Positions 1 through 11,887 are shown, numbered from the stretch's first letter. The stretch: DNA of 64,000 nt from Nelumbo lutea (GCA_022828595.1 JAKGHH010000007.1:36208356-36272355); one strand, 5' to 3'. Notes: generated by a model not told the origin, from the letters alone. A program made the numbers and translations.

Positions 1-345
1 TAAAAGTACTTTTATAAAAGTTCTTTTATGCTTTCATAAAAGTGTTTTCGTGTAAAAGTGTTTTTATAAAAGTACTTTTATGCTTTCATAAAAGTGTTTT
101 CGTAAAAAAACTTTAATAAAAGCGCTTTCATGTAAAAGTATTTTTTGTAAAAGTGCTTTCATAAAAGTACTTTTAGGCTTTCATATAAGTGTTTTCATAA
201 AAGTACTTTCATAAAGTGCTTTCATGTAAAAGTACTTAAAAGTATTTTTGTAGAAGTACTTTTATAAAAGTACTTTCGTAAGTACTTATGTAAAAGTGCT
301 TTCACAAAATTACTTTGTAAAATTACTTTTGTAAAAGTGTTTTTG
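1..345. repeat. Degenerate short-period tandem array
   Basis: The stretch is built almost entirely from variants of a roughly 14-16-bp motif resembling taaaagtgctttcataaaag, many of them containing the self-complementary core aaaagtactttt. Copies vary in length and spelling, so the array is old. It starts at or before the window edge. No coding potential is credible. It could be a decayed satellite or the tandem interior of a transposon. Confidence 0.75.
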
Positions 346-1169
346 TATAAAATTGCATGCGAACACAAAAGTTAATAAAATCGATTTTATTTCCCTTTTA
401 TTCACAAAATGAAATTTGGCATAGTGGGCTGGAAGTGTAATGAAATGTTTGCACGCTAGGACATCTACTATCTCACTAAGGAGAAGAAGATTATATCTAG
501 TTAAGCTCAAATTGTATTTATATTTTAGGATCTTGATGTAATCAACTGCATGATGTTCTCTCTAGATGCTCAACAAGACTAAACTCACTATATTCAAACT
601 TAGAAACCATTAACTAGAATGGGTTTGGTTCTTAGGCTTTCCAAAGCTTAAACAAGAGTTTACAATCAAAACATATATTTTGAAAGCTAATAAAAGAGAC
701 CCCAAACCTTTGAATAAGAATTTAATTTTTAAGGTTTTCTAAGTCTTGGGTTGTTTATTAGGCAATAATAGCTAGATTGAAAGACATAGTTGATTACCCC
801 AAACAGCATAGTGGACTAGCTAGGACAATTGAGGCATAAAATGTCAAGACTGTAAAGCAAAGTTGATTATCCTAGAAAGTATTGTTAACTAATTGTGATA
901 GCTGAAGCATGAAATATGCCCTATTTGAGAAGATTAGTTGCCTACCCAGAAAAGCATAGTCGACTAACCTAGATAAAGTGAGTTCAAGTGATTCAACTGA
1001 TATGGAGGAACCAGTCAAATAAGAGAGAGAGAAAAGATTTCTCCCTTCATAAAGTAGTCAACTAGCAAAAATGACAATTGACTACTTCAATTAAATTTAA
1101 CCATTTAAAGCCTCTAATGACTATTGTCATTTATGTAAAGCCTTTTAACTTTTGGGGGGAAATTTGATT
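346..1169. other. Intergenic DNA, no gene seen
   Basis: AT-rich sequence with no convincing reading frame. Phrases such as agcatagtcgactaacc and variants recur between about 780 and 1090. This could be the upstream (U3) part of the LTR-like block that follows, but I could not place a boundary. Confidence 0.4.
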
Positions 1170-1990
1170 CATTTCTAAAGATAGAAAAATCCCTTCACTA
1201 ACTAGAAAATGGTCGTTTGCTCTCAAATCCTATATAATAGAAAGAGTTCTACTTGATTCAAAATAAGAAGCAAGAGATTGAATCAAGGCTTTTGAAAAAA
1301 AAAACATGTGCTTTCCTTGTTCATAATGTATATAGTTTTTTTTTTAGAAAGAGCGAGCAAGCTAGAGTTATTTTGTTAAAGAGATTCCTAAGCTTTAATA
1401 GTATTAGTGTTGAGAAAAGTTGATGAGAAGCTTTTAAGCTTGTATAGTTTCACCCATCTACTGGGAGTCTCTTCACTAAACTGAGCATTTGTTGAGAACT
1501 CTAACAACTGAGTTTAGTTTGAGCTTGAATTTTCATATCTACTTATTAAGAGGATTCTCTTACTTGTAAAAATGCTCTTTTGCTAAAGACAAAAATATCA
1601 TTGAGCAGGTAGGTGTTCAAAGTTTTTTGAACACCATTAAGGTCTTGCTGGCACCTTTGTTAAGCCTAACCACAAGGTCTTACAGGTGCCTAGAAGTTCT
1701 GTTGGTTTAGGTTGGATTAGCACCCGTAGAGTTTAATCAATTCAGGTATTGTAGGCACCTGTAAAGTCCTATAGGTTAAAAAAAGATTTGTTGGCACCTA
1801 AGAAGTCCAACTGGTTAGTGGAAATCCTCAATACTAGTCTAAGATGGAGGACGTAGGTAGGGTTGGTTGAACCTCTATAAAAATCCGGTGTGCTTGTATG
1901 TTTGTCTTTGTTTCTTCAAGTTTTGCAGTTTCTTTTGTTTTACTAACATCCTCAAATAACTGTAATAACTTGACTCCTTGAGGTAGAGGC
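1170..1990 (+). mobile_element. LTR-like block, probable copia LTR fragment
   Basis: A TATA-like box (tatataatag, near 1232) is followed by several hundred bases with recurring 'ggcacct...aagtcc' phrases. The motif ggttggttgaacctctata at 1861-1879 reappears on the minus strand at 63436-63454. There the surrounding text has the same recurring pattern and lies next to degraded copia coding sequence. I infer that both are LTR pieces of one family in opposite orientations. Exact ends are not resolved and no target-site duplication was found. Confidence 0.4.
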
Positions 1991-2300
1991 ATACATGCAT
2001 TGTTTTATTTTGTATTTATTTCCTTTCATCTATAAGATACAAGGTCATTTAGGTGGCTTTTGATTGCACTTTTCAAACGTCTGAATCTGAAAATGTTGCT
2101 TTTCAGATGCCACCTTTGTTTGGTGTTACATCTGAAATAGGGTTTGAAAACTTTTTTCAGATATGAAATTTTTAGACTCTGGCCTGTTACTTATGCATTC
2201 AGATGCATTTCAGACATGGCCAAAAGTCAAAACTACCCCTCCCCATTTGACCTCTCTTTTTCGTCTTCATACATCTCTCTCTGCCCTATCTTCCACCAGT

Positions 2301-2301
<1 letters not shown>

Positions 2302-2338
<37 letters not shown>
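2302..2338. repeat. (CT)n microsatellite
   Basis: A perfect CT dinucleotide run of about 18 units, inside the 2052-3194 element. Apparent open frames crossing it are products of the simple repeat. Confidence 0.95.
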
Positions 2339-2341
<3 letters not shown>

Positions 2342-2736
2342 TGCTTGCTCGCTTTCTCCCCATGTCTTCCCATTTCTCTCTCCTCTCTCCCTCCCTTGTC
2401 TTCCCACCACTGCCATTGCCGCTACAACATGTATCAACGGTGGTTCAGTGAATAATAATAATATTTTTATTAATTATTAATTATTAATTAATTTTATTAA
2501 ATATTAATTATTTTAATTTTTTATTAAATTTACTTGTGTTATATATTAATTATTAATTATTTTTATTAAATAGTAATTTTTAATTATTTCATTAATTTTT
2601 AAAAATTATTTTAATTTTATTTGTGTAAATTATTAATTAGTAATTATTAATTATTTTAATATTTTTAGTCATTAATTATATTTTTAATTTTAATCATTTC
2701 ATTTATTAATTAGTAATTATTAATTTATTATTTATT

Positions 2737-3110
2737 ATTTGTATTATTTCAATGTTATTTTGACGTTGAAAATTATTTTTTATGAGATAATGCAAATTGA
2801 ACTCAACATTTTCAAATAGTATGTTCTAGGAGTAAAATAGTAAAACCAATAAATTTCAGATGGTAAAGGGTTGATCCAACACAAACAAACTTATACATTC
2901 AGATCCTCTAAAAAGTAAAAATTTATTTGTATTATTTCAATATTATTTTGAGGTTGAAAATTATTTTTTATGAGATAATGTAAATTGAACTTCACATTTT
3001 CAAATAGTATGTTATAGGAGTAAAATAGTAAAATCAATAAATTTTAGATGGTAAAGGTCCATCCAACACAAACAAACTTATGGATTGAGATACTCTAAAA
3101 AATAAAAAAG
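2737..3110. repeat. 188-bp direct tandem duplication
   Basis: Two adjacent copies, from 2737 and 2925, each beginning atttgtattatttcaat and ending in an A-rich tail after 'ctctaaaaa'. They differ by scattered substitutions, so the duplication is not recent. It lies in the AT-rich part of the 2052-3194 element. Confidence 0.85.
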
Positions 3111-3197
3111 CAATTATACCTCTTTTCAATTTAAACACTTTTAATATCTTGACTTTTCATATCTGAATTTTCTTCAGATTTATCAAACCCCACCTTA

Positions 3198-4020
3198 GTG
3201 CAGTTACCAAGCTACTAACTTTACTGATTGCACTCTAACCCTTTGGTTCAGTGGTTTGGGCTTTATCTTCTAACTTCTTCCAACTACTATATAACTACTC
3301 TTTCTAACTGCTCTGCATTTACTTATACATTTACTCATCTTTACTACTTATTTATTATTCAACTACATTTATATTTCTATATTTAGATTTGTCCTTGAGA
3401 TTCCAATAGTAAATAACAACTTCTTGAACCTCAAGTTGATTATATTTAGATAGCTGATCCCATCTCAACTATCATCTTGTAGCAGGTCCTTCTCTTTACT
3501 CTTATTAGTGGTTGGACCTCTCTCTAATTAGTATTTAGGTACACACCATCGTACAACTGCCACTTACATTTCTTACCTATTTACTTTCAACTTCTCATTT
3601 AATTTTTGTAGTTAAATTTACTTTTGTGTTTAAATTTATTGTATAACCATAGAACCACTAACTAGATAGCATGCTACAATTACTTTTAGCCACTATCATC
3701 AATTATTGTTATTATTGTTTATGTTTGTATAACTTCTAACTCCTACAACTTCTGCTATTGTATCGTTTATTTGTCTTTGTAGTTGCAAATCTTTTGTTCA
3801 ACAATTACGTTAATTAGTGAGTAACATTTTGATTAATTATTGAACTAAACTAACTAAGCCTCCATTCCATTGCATCTTGATTCTTATTGTCAAGAAGGCT
3901 TAGCTTCAGTTTTAGGGGAAGGGTTTTGAGCTTGATTGTTTAATTCTGATTTGAATTCAATATTTTGAAGCTCTACTCAATTCTCTTCCTCCTCCATTTT
4001 AACAATTCGTATTAAATTAT
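3198..4020. other. Intergenic DNA, nothing recognised
   Basis: AT-rich text with stops in all frames. No repeat, RNA gene or protein similarity was recognised. It may be flank, or a deleted 5' portion of the copia element that follows. Confidence 0.4.
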
Positions 4021-4024
4021 AATA

Positions 4025-5902
4025 TGAACAAGATGAAAGGCACCTTGCCAAGAACTTAGTAACATGTTGTAGAGAGTTGTGGAATTGATAAGAAGGATAA
4101 GCCTATATCTATGCTTGTAGAAGCAAGCAAGAAGGCTGGTAAGAAATAAAGGAAAGGAAAATTACCCACGATTGGCATTAGAAGAGATATAAATCATCTA
4201 ACGAGTGTCACTTCTACAAGAAGATTGGAATTGGAAGAGAAATTACCCGTGATACTTGGAATGCATTAAGAAGAAGCTTGCTGAAGGTAAGATCAAAGCT
4301 CATATTATAGAGGCCAATTTATTGGCCCCTTTTGTTTTTTCTTGGTATAATGGCTTAGGTGCATCCTCACATTTGTGTAAGACACTATAGGGGTTCAAGG
4401 AAGAAAAAGGCTAAATGATAGCAAGGTAGTGCTTAAAGTTCTTTACATGGGAATGTCAGCAACTATTATAGTTGACCTATAAGGGTAGTAGAATTAGTCT
4501 TTAGGTAAGGAATTTTAGTTTTGAAATATTGTTTTTACATTCTACATTTAATAAAAAATTGATTTCTGATTCTAAATTAACTTAGCAATGATAAATATTC
4601 TTGTCTTTTCGGTAATAAGATTTCTATTAAATTGAGTAGTAAAGTCATTGCTACTAAAGAAATAGAGAATAGTCTCTATATACTTTACTCTTCCCTAGAA
4701 ACTAATAGGATTAAAGAAACAACAATCACCATCCTTGTGAAAAGAACTCGTGAAACCATTAACCCTATCTACCAATGGCACTTTAGACTCACCATATTAA
4801 TAAAGAAAGGATTGTAAGGCTGGTTAAGGATGACCTTTTGGATTTTCAAAACTTAGAGAATTTACTAGATTGTGAACCATGCCTACAAGGCAAAATGACT
4901 AAAAGGCCATTTGCTGAAAAAGATAAAAAATCCACAAGTACATTAGATTTGATACACATAGATATATGTGGTCCATGAACATAAGGACATGAGGTGGATA
5001 ATTGGATATGTTCACTTCATTACCTTTATTAATGCTTTCTCATGGTATGGGTACATATACCTAATGTGACACAAATATGAGTCATTTGAAAAGTTCAAAG
5101 AATTCAAACAAGAAGTTAAGAGACAATTGGGTGGGGAGATTAAAGCCCTTTAATCAGATCATGGAGGTGAGTATCTCTTAGATGAGTTCACGGACTATCT
5201 CAGGGAAAATGAATAATTTTATAACTAACTCCTTTGGCTACACTATAATTAAATGGTGCATCTGAAAGAAGGAATCGAGCACTATTAGATATGGTTCGAT
5301 CCCTACTCGTTCACTCAGACTTACCCATACCCTTTTGGGTTATACATTAGAAACTGTAATATATCTATTGAATCGGGTTCTAACCTAGTTGGTTCCAAAG
5401 ACTCCCTATGAGCTTTGGATTGGTAAAAAAAACAATGTGTCCAACACTTGAAAACTTGGGGTTGTCTAGCACATGTCAAAAAGATATGTGCTAACAAATT
5501 GAAATCCAAAACAACCAAGTGCATATTTGTAGGGTACCCCAAAGACTCTATTGAGTATCTATTTTAGGAAATAGCTCTTGAAGTTAAGACCATTGACGTA
5601 ATGGGAGAGTCCCACCCATTTACAAGTATTGTTGATCCCACACCCAAATTGAGAAGATTTGCCTAAGTATTCAGCCTCCTATTAGATACACCTATGATCA
5701 ATAATCGTTCTTGATGGAAGTCGATGATAATGAGAAGGATTTAGAAGGTAGCAGAGGGATATTGAAATCCAAAAGTTAGCAACAATGAAAAATTTGGTAG
5801 ACCCATTATTAACTAAGCCACTTTGGTAGAAAGTGTTTGAGAAACATGTTGAGAGTATGTGTCTATGACTTGTACCTGATTAGAAGTAATTTACGTGGGA
5901 AT
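4025..5902 (+). pseudogene. Degraded Ty1/copia gag-pol, RT region deleted
   Basis: Read across many stops and frameshifts, the order is that of plant copia polyproteins. A gag end with a decayed zinc-knuckle (around NWKRNYP) lies near 4200-4260, then a protease-like stretch. GAG-pre-integrase follows at about 4630-4900, with the CLQGKMTKRPF phrase. The integrase core runs from about 4930 to 5570, with HIDICGP, LNGASERRN-like, PYELW and FVGYP landmarks. After about 5700 reverse transcriptase and most of RNase H are missing. Only the pol C-terminus (about 5790-5850) remains, followed by a purine-rich gtggga tract just before the LTR. It cannot encode a functional polyprotein. Confidence 0.8.
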
Positions 5903-7690
5903 TGTTGGATAATGCATGCAGTAATGCCTTAGGTCCAATGATGTTTGTAATTGACTGTTACATGAATAAAAATGCAATTCTTTCATGTGTCATATGTGGT
6001 ATTTTTTAAGTTAATCCTTGAACAATATCTTTGGATTATGTATGAGACACCATATTTAGTCTATAGTCTAACTATTCTCAACTAGTGGATAGACTTGGGT
6101 CGTCCAATCCTAGCTAAGTTAATATTCACACATTGCCTAAGTGATTGAGCATATTGTCTCATTTTCTAGAGTTGTGACCAAAAGTGTGGGAATTGGTGTT
6201 TACCTAAAACACTAAATTAGACCAAGTTTTGGATTAACTTTGGACTTTTGGATAGGTGGAATAACAAATCCATTTGCTTGTGATTCCTGATCGACTTGAT
6301 AATGGTACTCAACTAGATATTCAGCTAAGTTGCTTTTGATATGTCAATTAGTGAGATCATTTTGAAGTCAACATCCGGGTATGTTGGAATAGTTATGAAG
6401 GATATCTTGGCAAGTGATCATTGTGATAGAATTAACCCATTTGTTAGAAAAAGAGAATATATGTGAACATACCCTCTTTAGTAGATAGTTAAAACTATCC
6501 ATAATGGATTTCAAAAGTTGTTGAAATCTATTTTGCAAAAGTATATGTATATATTTAACTAGTTTATTTTGAAAAGGTGTTTGCAAAATAATTTTTCCTT
6601 GGATCCTCCAATGAGAGGGTGTGACATTGGGCCATGTGCTGAGGGATTAAGTCCTTCCTCAAATCCCAGTGTTAGATGTTAATGGCTAAGAAATCATGTA
6701 GCAAATGTCTTATTAGGCTCAAAAACTTAATGGACAATATAATTGAATTGGACCATTAGACTTGGAATCATAGGGTGAATGAGACCTAAGTGTCAAGTAT
6801 TAGATACTAATGGCTGAAATGTTGAAGCCCATAACCTATTAGGTAATTCACTTTGTAATTAGAGTGAATTTGTTCTAGTGGGCCCAACTCCCTTCAAGTG
6901 AGTGAGAGAATCCAATAGTGGTTTGATCCAGTTGGCATGTAGCTCAATCAATGTTGCAAGACTTCTAGGTTGACTAGAAACATTAGTCTTGACCAGTCAA
7001 ACTAGGACTAAATTAGTGGTCTATCTTAACCCAGCCAATACCCAATTGCATTGGGACTTTTTAGGGTCTATTAGAGACTTAATAGAAGTCTTCAAATACA
7101 TTTAAGGTCAAAGGTTACACGTTCAAGCACTCTAAACAACACAATTCAGTCCAAAAACCCTAGCTTTCTCCCGAACATGCAATTTTGTTTTCTTTTCTCC
7201 CTCCTTTGGACCAGTTTTAAGAAGGCAATTTTTGGGGATCATGTACTATATAAATTCTTCATTAGAAAACATGGTTTGGGCAGCCAAGCACAATAGTGTT
7301 CTTAAGGGATTGTGTGATTCAATATCAAAGGTTGTGCCATCTTCAATCCGAATTCAATTGCTAGAGAGAGGAGTTCAAATTCTTGGGCATGAACAGCATA
7401 GTTGTTCTTGAACTTGTGACGACTTTTCTATCAAGTAAAATTCCCATCTTTCTCATTGTTCTAGATCTAATTTGACCTTGTTCGAATACCAAAATTGACT
7501 TTGACAAGAAAAGATAGTTTTCTTATATGTGATTTTGCTATTCTCCTATCTAATTCTTTGATTCTTGAACCCTAGTTTTTGAAAGGTTTGGAACAGAAAA
7601 GTTCACTCTTGTGCATGTCACAACTTTCAATATTGACATAGTTTCTTTTATTATTGTAAACATGATTGATAATGTAGGTTTGTTAGCTAA
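5903..7690 (+). mobile_element. 3' LTR of the + strand copia element
   Basis: It begins with tgttggataatgc directly after the purine tract and continues without coding potential. A TATA box (tatataaa) lies near 7247. About 6380-6650 aligns by eye with the minus-strand copia LTRs at 56-61 kb, including a shared phrase around 'gtgatcat.gtgata' and 'ggatcc...gtgtgac'. This shows the same family in opposite orientation about 50 kb away. The right edge is approximate because no second copy of this LTR was found for comparison. Confidence 0.65.
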
Positions 7691-7813
7691 GATGCAGGTT
7701 TGGAGAAAGAAAGCTTCAGGGGGGACATTGGTGCTTTGGGAGCTCGACCTGTGAGCTCAACCACAAGGCCTTGATAAAAGAGGTCAAGATATAGGGTAGA
7801 GATTTCAAACAAT

Positions 7814-8446
7814 GATCCCATTGTCGGGGATGGGGCTTTGTAGGAGGGAACTCCATTGGTATGGGACCATCAGTATTACATGCCATTGTGGCTAGTGATA
7901 GTAGGCGGAAATGTTCGAGACACTTGGGATGCCGAAGCACTTTCTTGGAGGGTTTATCTTCTTGTTGATTGGGTAAAGGCCTTGGTGCACCACACTATTC
8001 TTTAGAGCCATGCGTTCAGCAGGATCCCATTGTCGGGGATGGGGCTTCGTAGGAGGGAACTCCATTGGTATAGGACCATCAGGATTACATGCCATTGTGG
8101 CTAGTGATAGTAGGCGGAAATGTTCGGGACACTTGGGATGCTGAAGCACTTTCTCGGAGGGTTTATCTTCTTGTTGATTGGGTAAAGGCCTTGGTGCACC
8201 ACACTGAGGTTCTTTAGAGCCATGCGTTTAGCAGGATCCCATTGTCGGGGATGGGGCTTCGTAGGAGGGAACTCCATTGGTATGGGACCATCAGGATTAC
8301 ATGCCATTGTGGCTAGTGATAGTAGGCGGAAATGTTCGGGACGCTTGGGATGCCGAAGCACTTTCTCGGAGGGTTTATCTTCTTGTTGATTGGGTAAAGG
8401 CCTTGGTGCACCACACTGAGGTTCTTTAGAGCCATGCGTTCAGCAG
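7814..8446. repeat. Triplicated ~210-bp unit
   Basis: Three head-to-tail copies start at gatccca: 7814-8022 (209 bp), 8023-8234 (212 bp) and 8235-8446 (212 bp). They differ by only a few substitutions and a 3-bp indel, so the amplification is recent compared with surrounding DNA. On the minus strand each unit holds two overlapping open stretches. One reads ...AERMALKNLSVVHQGLYP..., the other ...MACNPDGPIPMEFPPT.... Because 209 and 212 are not multiples of three, no single frame runs through the array. It may be a captured gene fragment; I do not recognise the protein. Confidence 0.85.
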
Positions 8447-8519
8447 GATCATAAAGATCAGTAACTTAACCATTCATCATTGCCCTTTGTTAGCACTCAA
8501 TTTTTGCTTGGTCCTCAGT

Positions 8520-9240
8520 TTAAGCCCCCAACTCACCCCTGAACACCCCATAAGACCATTCTGATCCCTTCAAAACCCAAAGAATCCAAATCTCAGTCTC
8601 CAATTCTTCAAAATCCACTATTAAACCCACCTAATACCCTTAAAGCCTAAAAATATCCCTGATTTTCCAAATTACTGAAATACCCTTTGCCTCCCAAATT
8701 CAGAACTCCAAAATACCCTCCTTATGCCAAATGACCAAAATACCCCTAATTCCAATTTTCATAGGTACCCTTCATTTACCAATTCCTAAAACACCCCTTG
8801 ACTGAATTACCTAAATACACTCTTTCAAGATCACCAAAGTACTCTTCACTCCCCAAATTCCCAAAATACCCCTTGATCAAATTAACTAAATTGCCCTCAT
8901 TTCGATTTTCCCAAATACCCATCATTTCCTAAATTTCCAAAATACCCTCATTTATCAAATTACTAGAACACCCTTTCCTATTGCTAAGTTACCAAAATTC
9001 CCCTCACACCAAATTGTTGAAGTACCTTCAAGGCTAAAATTACCAAATTGCCCTTCATTCACCAAATTATCTGAATACCCTCTAAATCTACCCCTTCAGA
9101 CCCCAAATTACCAAATTGTCAAATTTTCCTCTAAACCCAAATCACTAAACTACCTTTCTCATTCCAAATTACCAAATTACCAAATTACCTCCAAAGTCGT
9201 GAATTACAAAATTACCCTTTGGGCACAAAGTTATCAAACC
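8520..9240. repeat. Decayed CCAAAATACCC minisatellite
   Basis: About 700 bp of imperfect repeats of the type ccaaattaccaaaatacccc at irregular 20-40-bp spacing. Strong strand asymmetry (C and A rich on +) excludes normal coding sequence. It lies in the 5' part of the long LTR, where Tat-lineage LTRs often carry such arrays. It is not a CRISPR array: units are degenerate and there are no uniform spacers. Confidence 0.7.
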
Positions 9241-9261
9241 CTCATATCCCTTTAAATCTTG

Positions 9262-9554
9262 AACTTTGGGGTAGTGTCAAGTTAGTACTCAAATTTTTAA
9301 ACATGTCACTACAGTATCCAAACTTTCAAAAAAGTGTCAAGTTGGTCCCTGTCGTTAACTGATTGTCAATTATTTGTTGAAAATGTCAAAACTACCCTTC
9401 AAGAGAAGACACTATTCATTGTCTTCTACCTTGAGACTTAACAGATAACTGACGGTCAGTCAATGGCAGGGAAAACTTGAAACTTTTTGAAAGTTTAGGT
9501 ACTGCAGTGACACGTTTGAAAGTTCAGGTACTAACTTGACAATACCCCAAAGTT
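9262..9554. mobile_element. Foldback MITE, ~290 bp
   Basis: The two halves are inverted copies. The left arm starts aactttggggtagtgtcaag. The right arm ends cttgacaataccccaaagtt. Matching inner phrases are tttcaaaaaagtgtcaag against cttgaaactttttgaaa. Arms exceed 90 bp and separate a short centre. Long-arm foldbacks of this kind are often MULE-derived, but I found no clear 9-bp duplication. Confidence 0.75.
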
Positions 9555-9759
9555 AAGGGTACTAGAGTGGATTTTTTCCTTACCAAAACCCCCATTCATT
9601 TTTAGATTTGGCAGAACCTCCCCTTCCTCTTCATTATAAATAGGAGGCTCCATTCCCAAGAAAAGAGAGAGGTCGAGTGGAATATGTGAGGAGACCCCCT
9701 GTATTGAATCGACGAGAGGGCTATTGAGAGGCCAAGGGAAAGTAATGAGAGGAGGCTCA

Positions 9760-10830
9760 TTTTTTTTGGTAGAAATAGAAGGAGCTACACAAGATGGGTA
9801 GCTCAGCTCCAAGCATCACAAAAACAAATTGAACTTATATCCCTAGGAATAAAGGAAGAGAAAAAACTGAGAGTGTTAAGAGGGGATGAAAGAGCTTGGT
9901 TCGCCATCCAGTCCGCAACTTGATCGCCTTCTTTGAAAATGTGGTTATAAGTGACTCCACATTCCAAATCTCTTGCTAGCTTCAAACACTCCTTAATGAT
10001 GGTCTTCAGTCTCCACGACAGTCCACTTTGTTCTTTAAGCATGATATCACTAGAAGAGAGTCTCCCTCAATGAAAATGGGGAGATCCCTATAGTTAAGAG
10101 CTATGTTATGGGCCTACCATGCAGCCCAAGCCTCCGCTACATTAATTGAGGAATTCCCGATAAAATAAGCTTTGGTCTCTAGAGCATTCCCCCATTGATT
10201 TCTTGCAATGCAGCTGATTGTGCATTCGCCTTTATCATTTCTAGATGCGTCGAAATTGATTTTGATAGAGCCCCTTTTGGTGCTTTCCATTTGATAGGCT
10301 TCCATACTTTAGTCAATATAGGGCTAGAGTTAGAAATATTCTCTACATTGTGATCAACATATAGAGACAAAGCTCTATCTATAACGACCAAAGGGTGGCA
10401 ACGACAGTTATGAAAGATTTTTCTGTTTCTATTCTTCCAAATTTGCCACAAGATAAAGCAGGATTTCACAGGGATCGTAGAATCAGTCTAATTGGAAAAC
10501 AAGCTATCCCACCACTCCTAATTGAGGAGTCATTGCCACTAGACCCTTAATATTTGGGTTTAAGATACTCCAAACTTGCTTGGCAATAGTACAGTTTTTA
10601 AAAATGTGACATGTGTCTTCAATTCCATCACAGAAACTGCAAACTTCATCAATGGAGACACCTTTAGACCTCAAGAAGGACTAAGAAGGCAGCCTAGAAT
10701 TAAGCAGCATGTATAAAAAGGTTTTGATTTTAGGAGGAATTTTAAGCCCCTAGATCTTGTCGAGCTGAAGTTTCTGATCACCCTGACCCCTGTGCATAAT
10801 AATAGCTTCTTTGTAGGCTGATTTAACAGT
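9760..10830 (-). pseudogene. 5'-truncated L1-type LINE: zf-RVT and RNase H remnants
   Basis: On the minus strand the order is that of plant LINE ORF2 C-termini. At about 10590-10670 is a zf-RVT motif with CSFC and HIFKNC. A linker at about 10390-10470 reads LWQIWKNRN. RNase H pieces follow at 10114-10305 (SIKINFDAS, VAEAWAAW) and 9803-10042 (HIFKEGDQVADWMA). Frames shift between pieces and stops occur. A poly-T run at 9760-9767 is the 3' poly(A) of the minus strand. The RT domain is absent, consistent with 5' truncation. The right edge is approximate and no target-site duplication was convincing. Confidence 0.75.
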
Positions 10831-11346
10831 AAAGTGTCCTTTGGGGAAGAGAGAGGGATACTCTCTCAGACTGGGAGAAAAAAGAGAAATTAGAAAAGCA
10901 AGAGGGAGTGAATGGGGAAGAGGGTTTTCGGAGAGGGAGTAGGAAGAGTTTCAAGCTAAGGGAGGAGTGAGTGATAGAGAGGCTAAGTAATGGAGTGCAA
11001 GCCAACCCTCCTCCCTGTTCCTAGTTGCTGAGACGCCATCTTTCCTGCTAGTATCGTTGTTCCAGCTTTGTTGTTCCATTTGCATTTTTAGACCTTCCCA
11101 AAAACCCATCCAGTGACCACCTAGGTTCCCAAATCAGCAAGCTCCATTGATTGTAGGCTACAGGAGGTTAAGTATTTTACCTCACCTCCTTTATCTCTGT
11201 GAAGCTTTGTTTGATGATGTAGTTGTAAATTGTTCTTCTTTCTTTGCTCATATAGTTTAACTTTTCTTTGTTCTTGCTTTACATTTGAATTCGAATACAA
11301 GAATCATCATATTCATCAACATTTGAGGGGTTAGCAAGCTTTTTTT

Positions 11347-11600
11347 GACCGACCAACAAAGTCTGAAGGCGGGGTTCTAATAGAAAAGGGGTGAGAATTC
11401 ATCCTTTTGCTCATGTCCTTGCATCCAAAAAGGGGTTGGTTTGGAGGGGGTAGGAAAGCTTCCATATCCTTTTGACCGACCAACTGAGTCTGAAGGTGGG
11501 GTTCTAATAGAAATGGGGTGAGAATTCATCCTTTTTGCTCATGTCCTTGCATCCAAAAAGGGGTTGGTTTGGAGGGGTAGGAAAGCTTCCATATCCTTTT
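11347..11600. repeat. 127-bp tandem duplication
   Basis: Units 11347-11473 and 11474-11600 both begin gaccgacca and end at the 'catatcctttt' phrase. They are nearly identical apart from a few substitutions and compensating one-base indels. The pair lies in the 3' part of the Tat/Ogre-like LTR. Confidence 0.9.
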
Positions 11601-11887
11601 GAACTACTAGAAAACCTTGGTTCTTGAACTCAAATCCAAAGTAAGGAAGGGATTTCAGTTTTCACATTGACTAGAGAGAGGGGTGCCTGACCCCTTCCCT
11701 CTCTTTCTCTCAACTTACCCAGATTGGTTTTCTTGGCCGAATGGTATGGAGTCACCATTAATCTAAAATTTTTTTTATGAAATGCAAATTTGGGAGCCCC
11801 ATCACTCTCAATTATTTATTTTGATGGGTGGTGACTCCATCTACTTGGCCATGAAGTGAACAATGGGTTTTTCTGATGTTCACAGAA

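Larger units (their letters stand above)
2052..3194. mobile_element. Non-autonomous PIF/Harbinger-like DNA transposon, 1.14 kb
   Basis: The element opens ggtggcttttgattgc and closes tttatcaaaccccacc. These are imperfect terminal inverted repeats, with further inverted similarity inside (tctgaatctgaaaa against attttcttcaga). TTA lies directly outside both ends (2049-2051 and 3195-3197), the usual PIF/Harbinger target duplication. There is no transposase. The interior is a (CT)n run, a very AT-rich block and a 188-bp tandem duplication. The assignment rests on the 3-bp duplication and the termini. Confidence 0.6.
8488..11884 (+). mobile_element. Long Tat/Ogre-like Ty3/gypsy LTR (nested insertions)
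   Basis: It begins tgttagcactcaattttt and ends ...gttcaca, directly followed by tgacgactccgctgggga. That resembles the primer-binding site of Tat/Ogre/Retand gypsy elements, and long LTRs (several kb) are known for that lineage. The first part is a CCAAAATACCC-type array. A TATA box (ttataaatagg) lies near 9637. A foldback element (9262-9554) and a LINE (from 9760) appear inserted. No gag-pol was recognised downstream, so this is a solo or truncated copy. The lineage call comes from remembered PBS and LTR features. Confidence 0.5.

Noticed and set aside
2144..2480. Two ~100-codon open frames over the (CT)n run
   Set aside because: Their content is a Ser-Leu repeat from the microsatellite in a transposon-like element; no homologous domain and no gene context.
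7716..8361. Three minus-strand open frames with similar proteins
   Set aside because: They are the same ~210-bp tandem unit read in shifting frames; no continuous frame, no start or splice context.
8520..9240. Possible CRISPR-like array
   Set aside because: Units are degenerate with irregular spacing and no unique spacers, and the DNA is plant nuclear; it is a minisatellite in an LTR.
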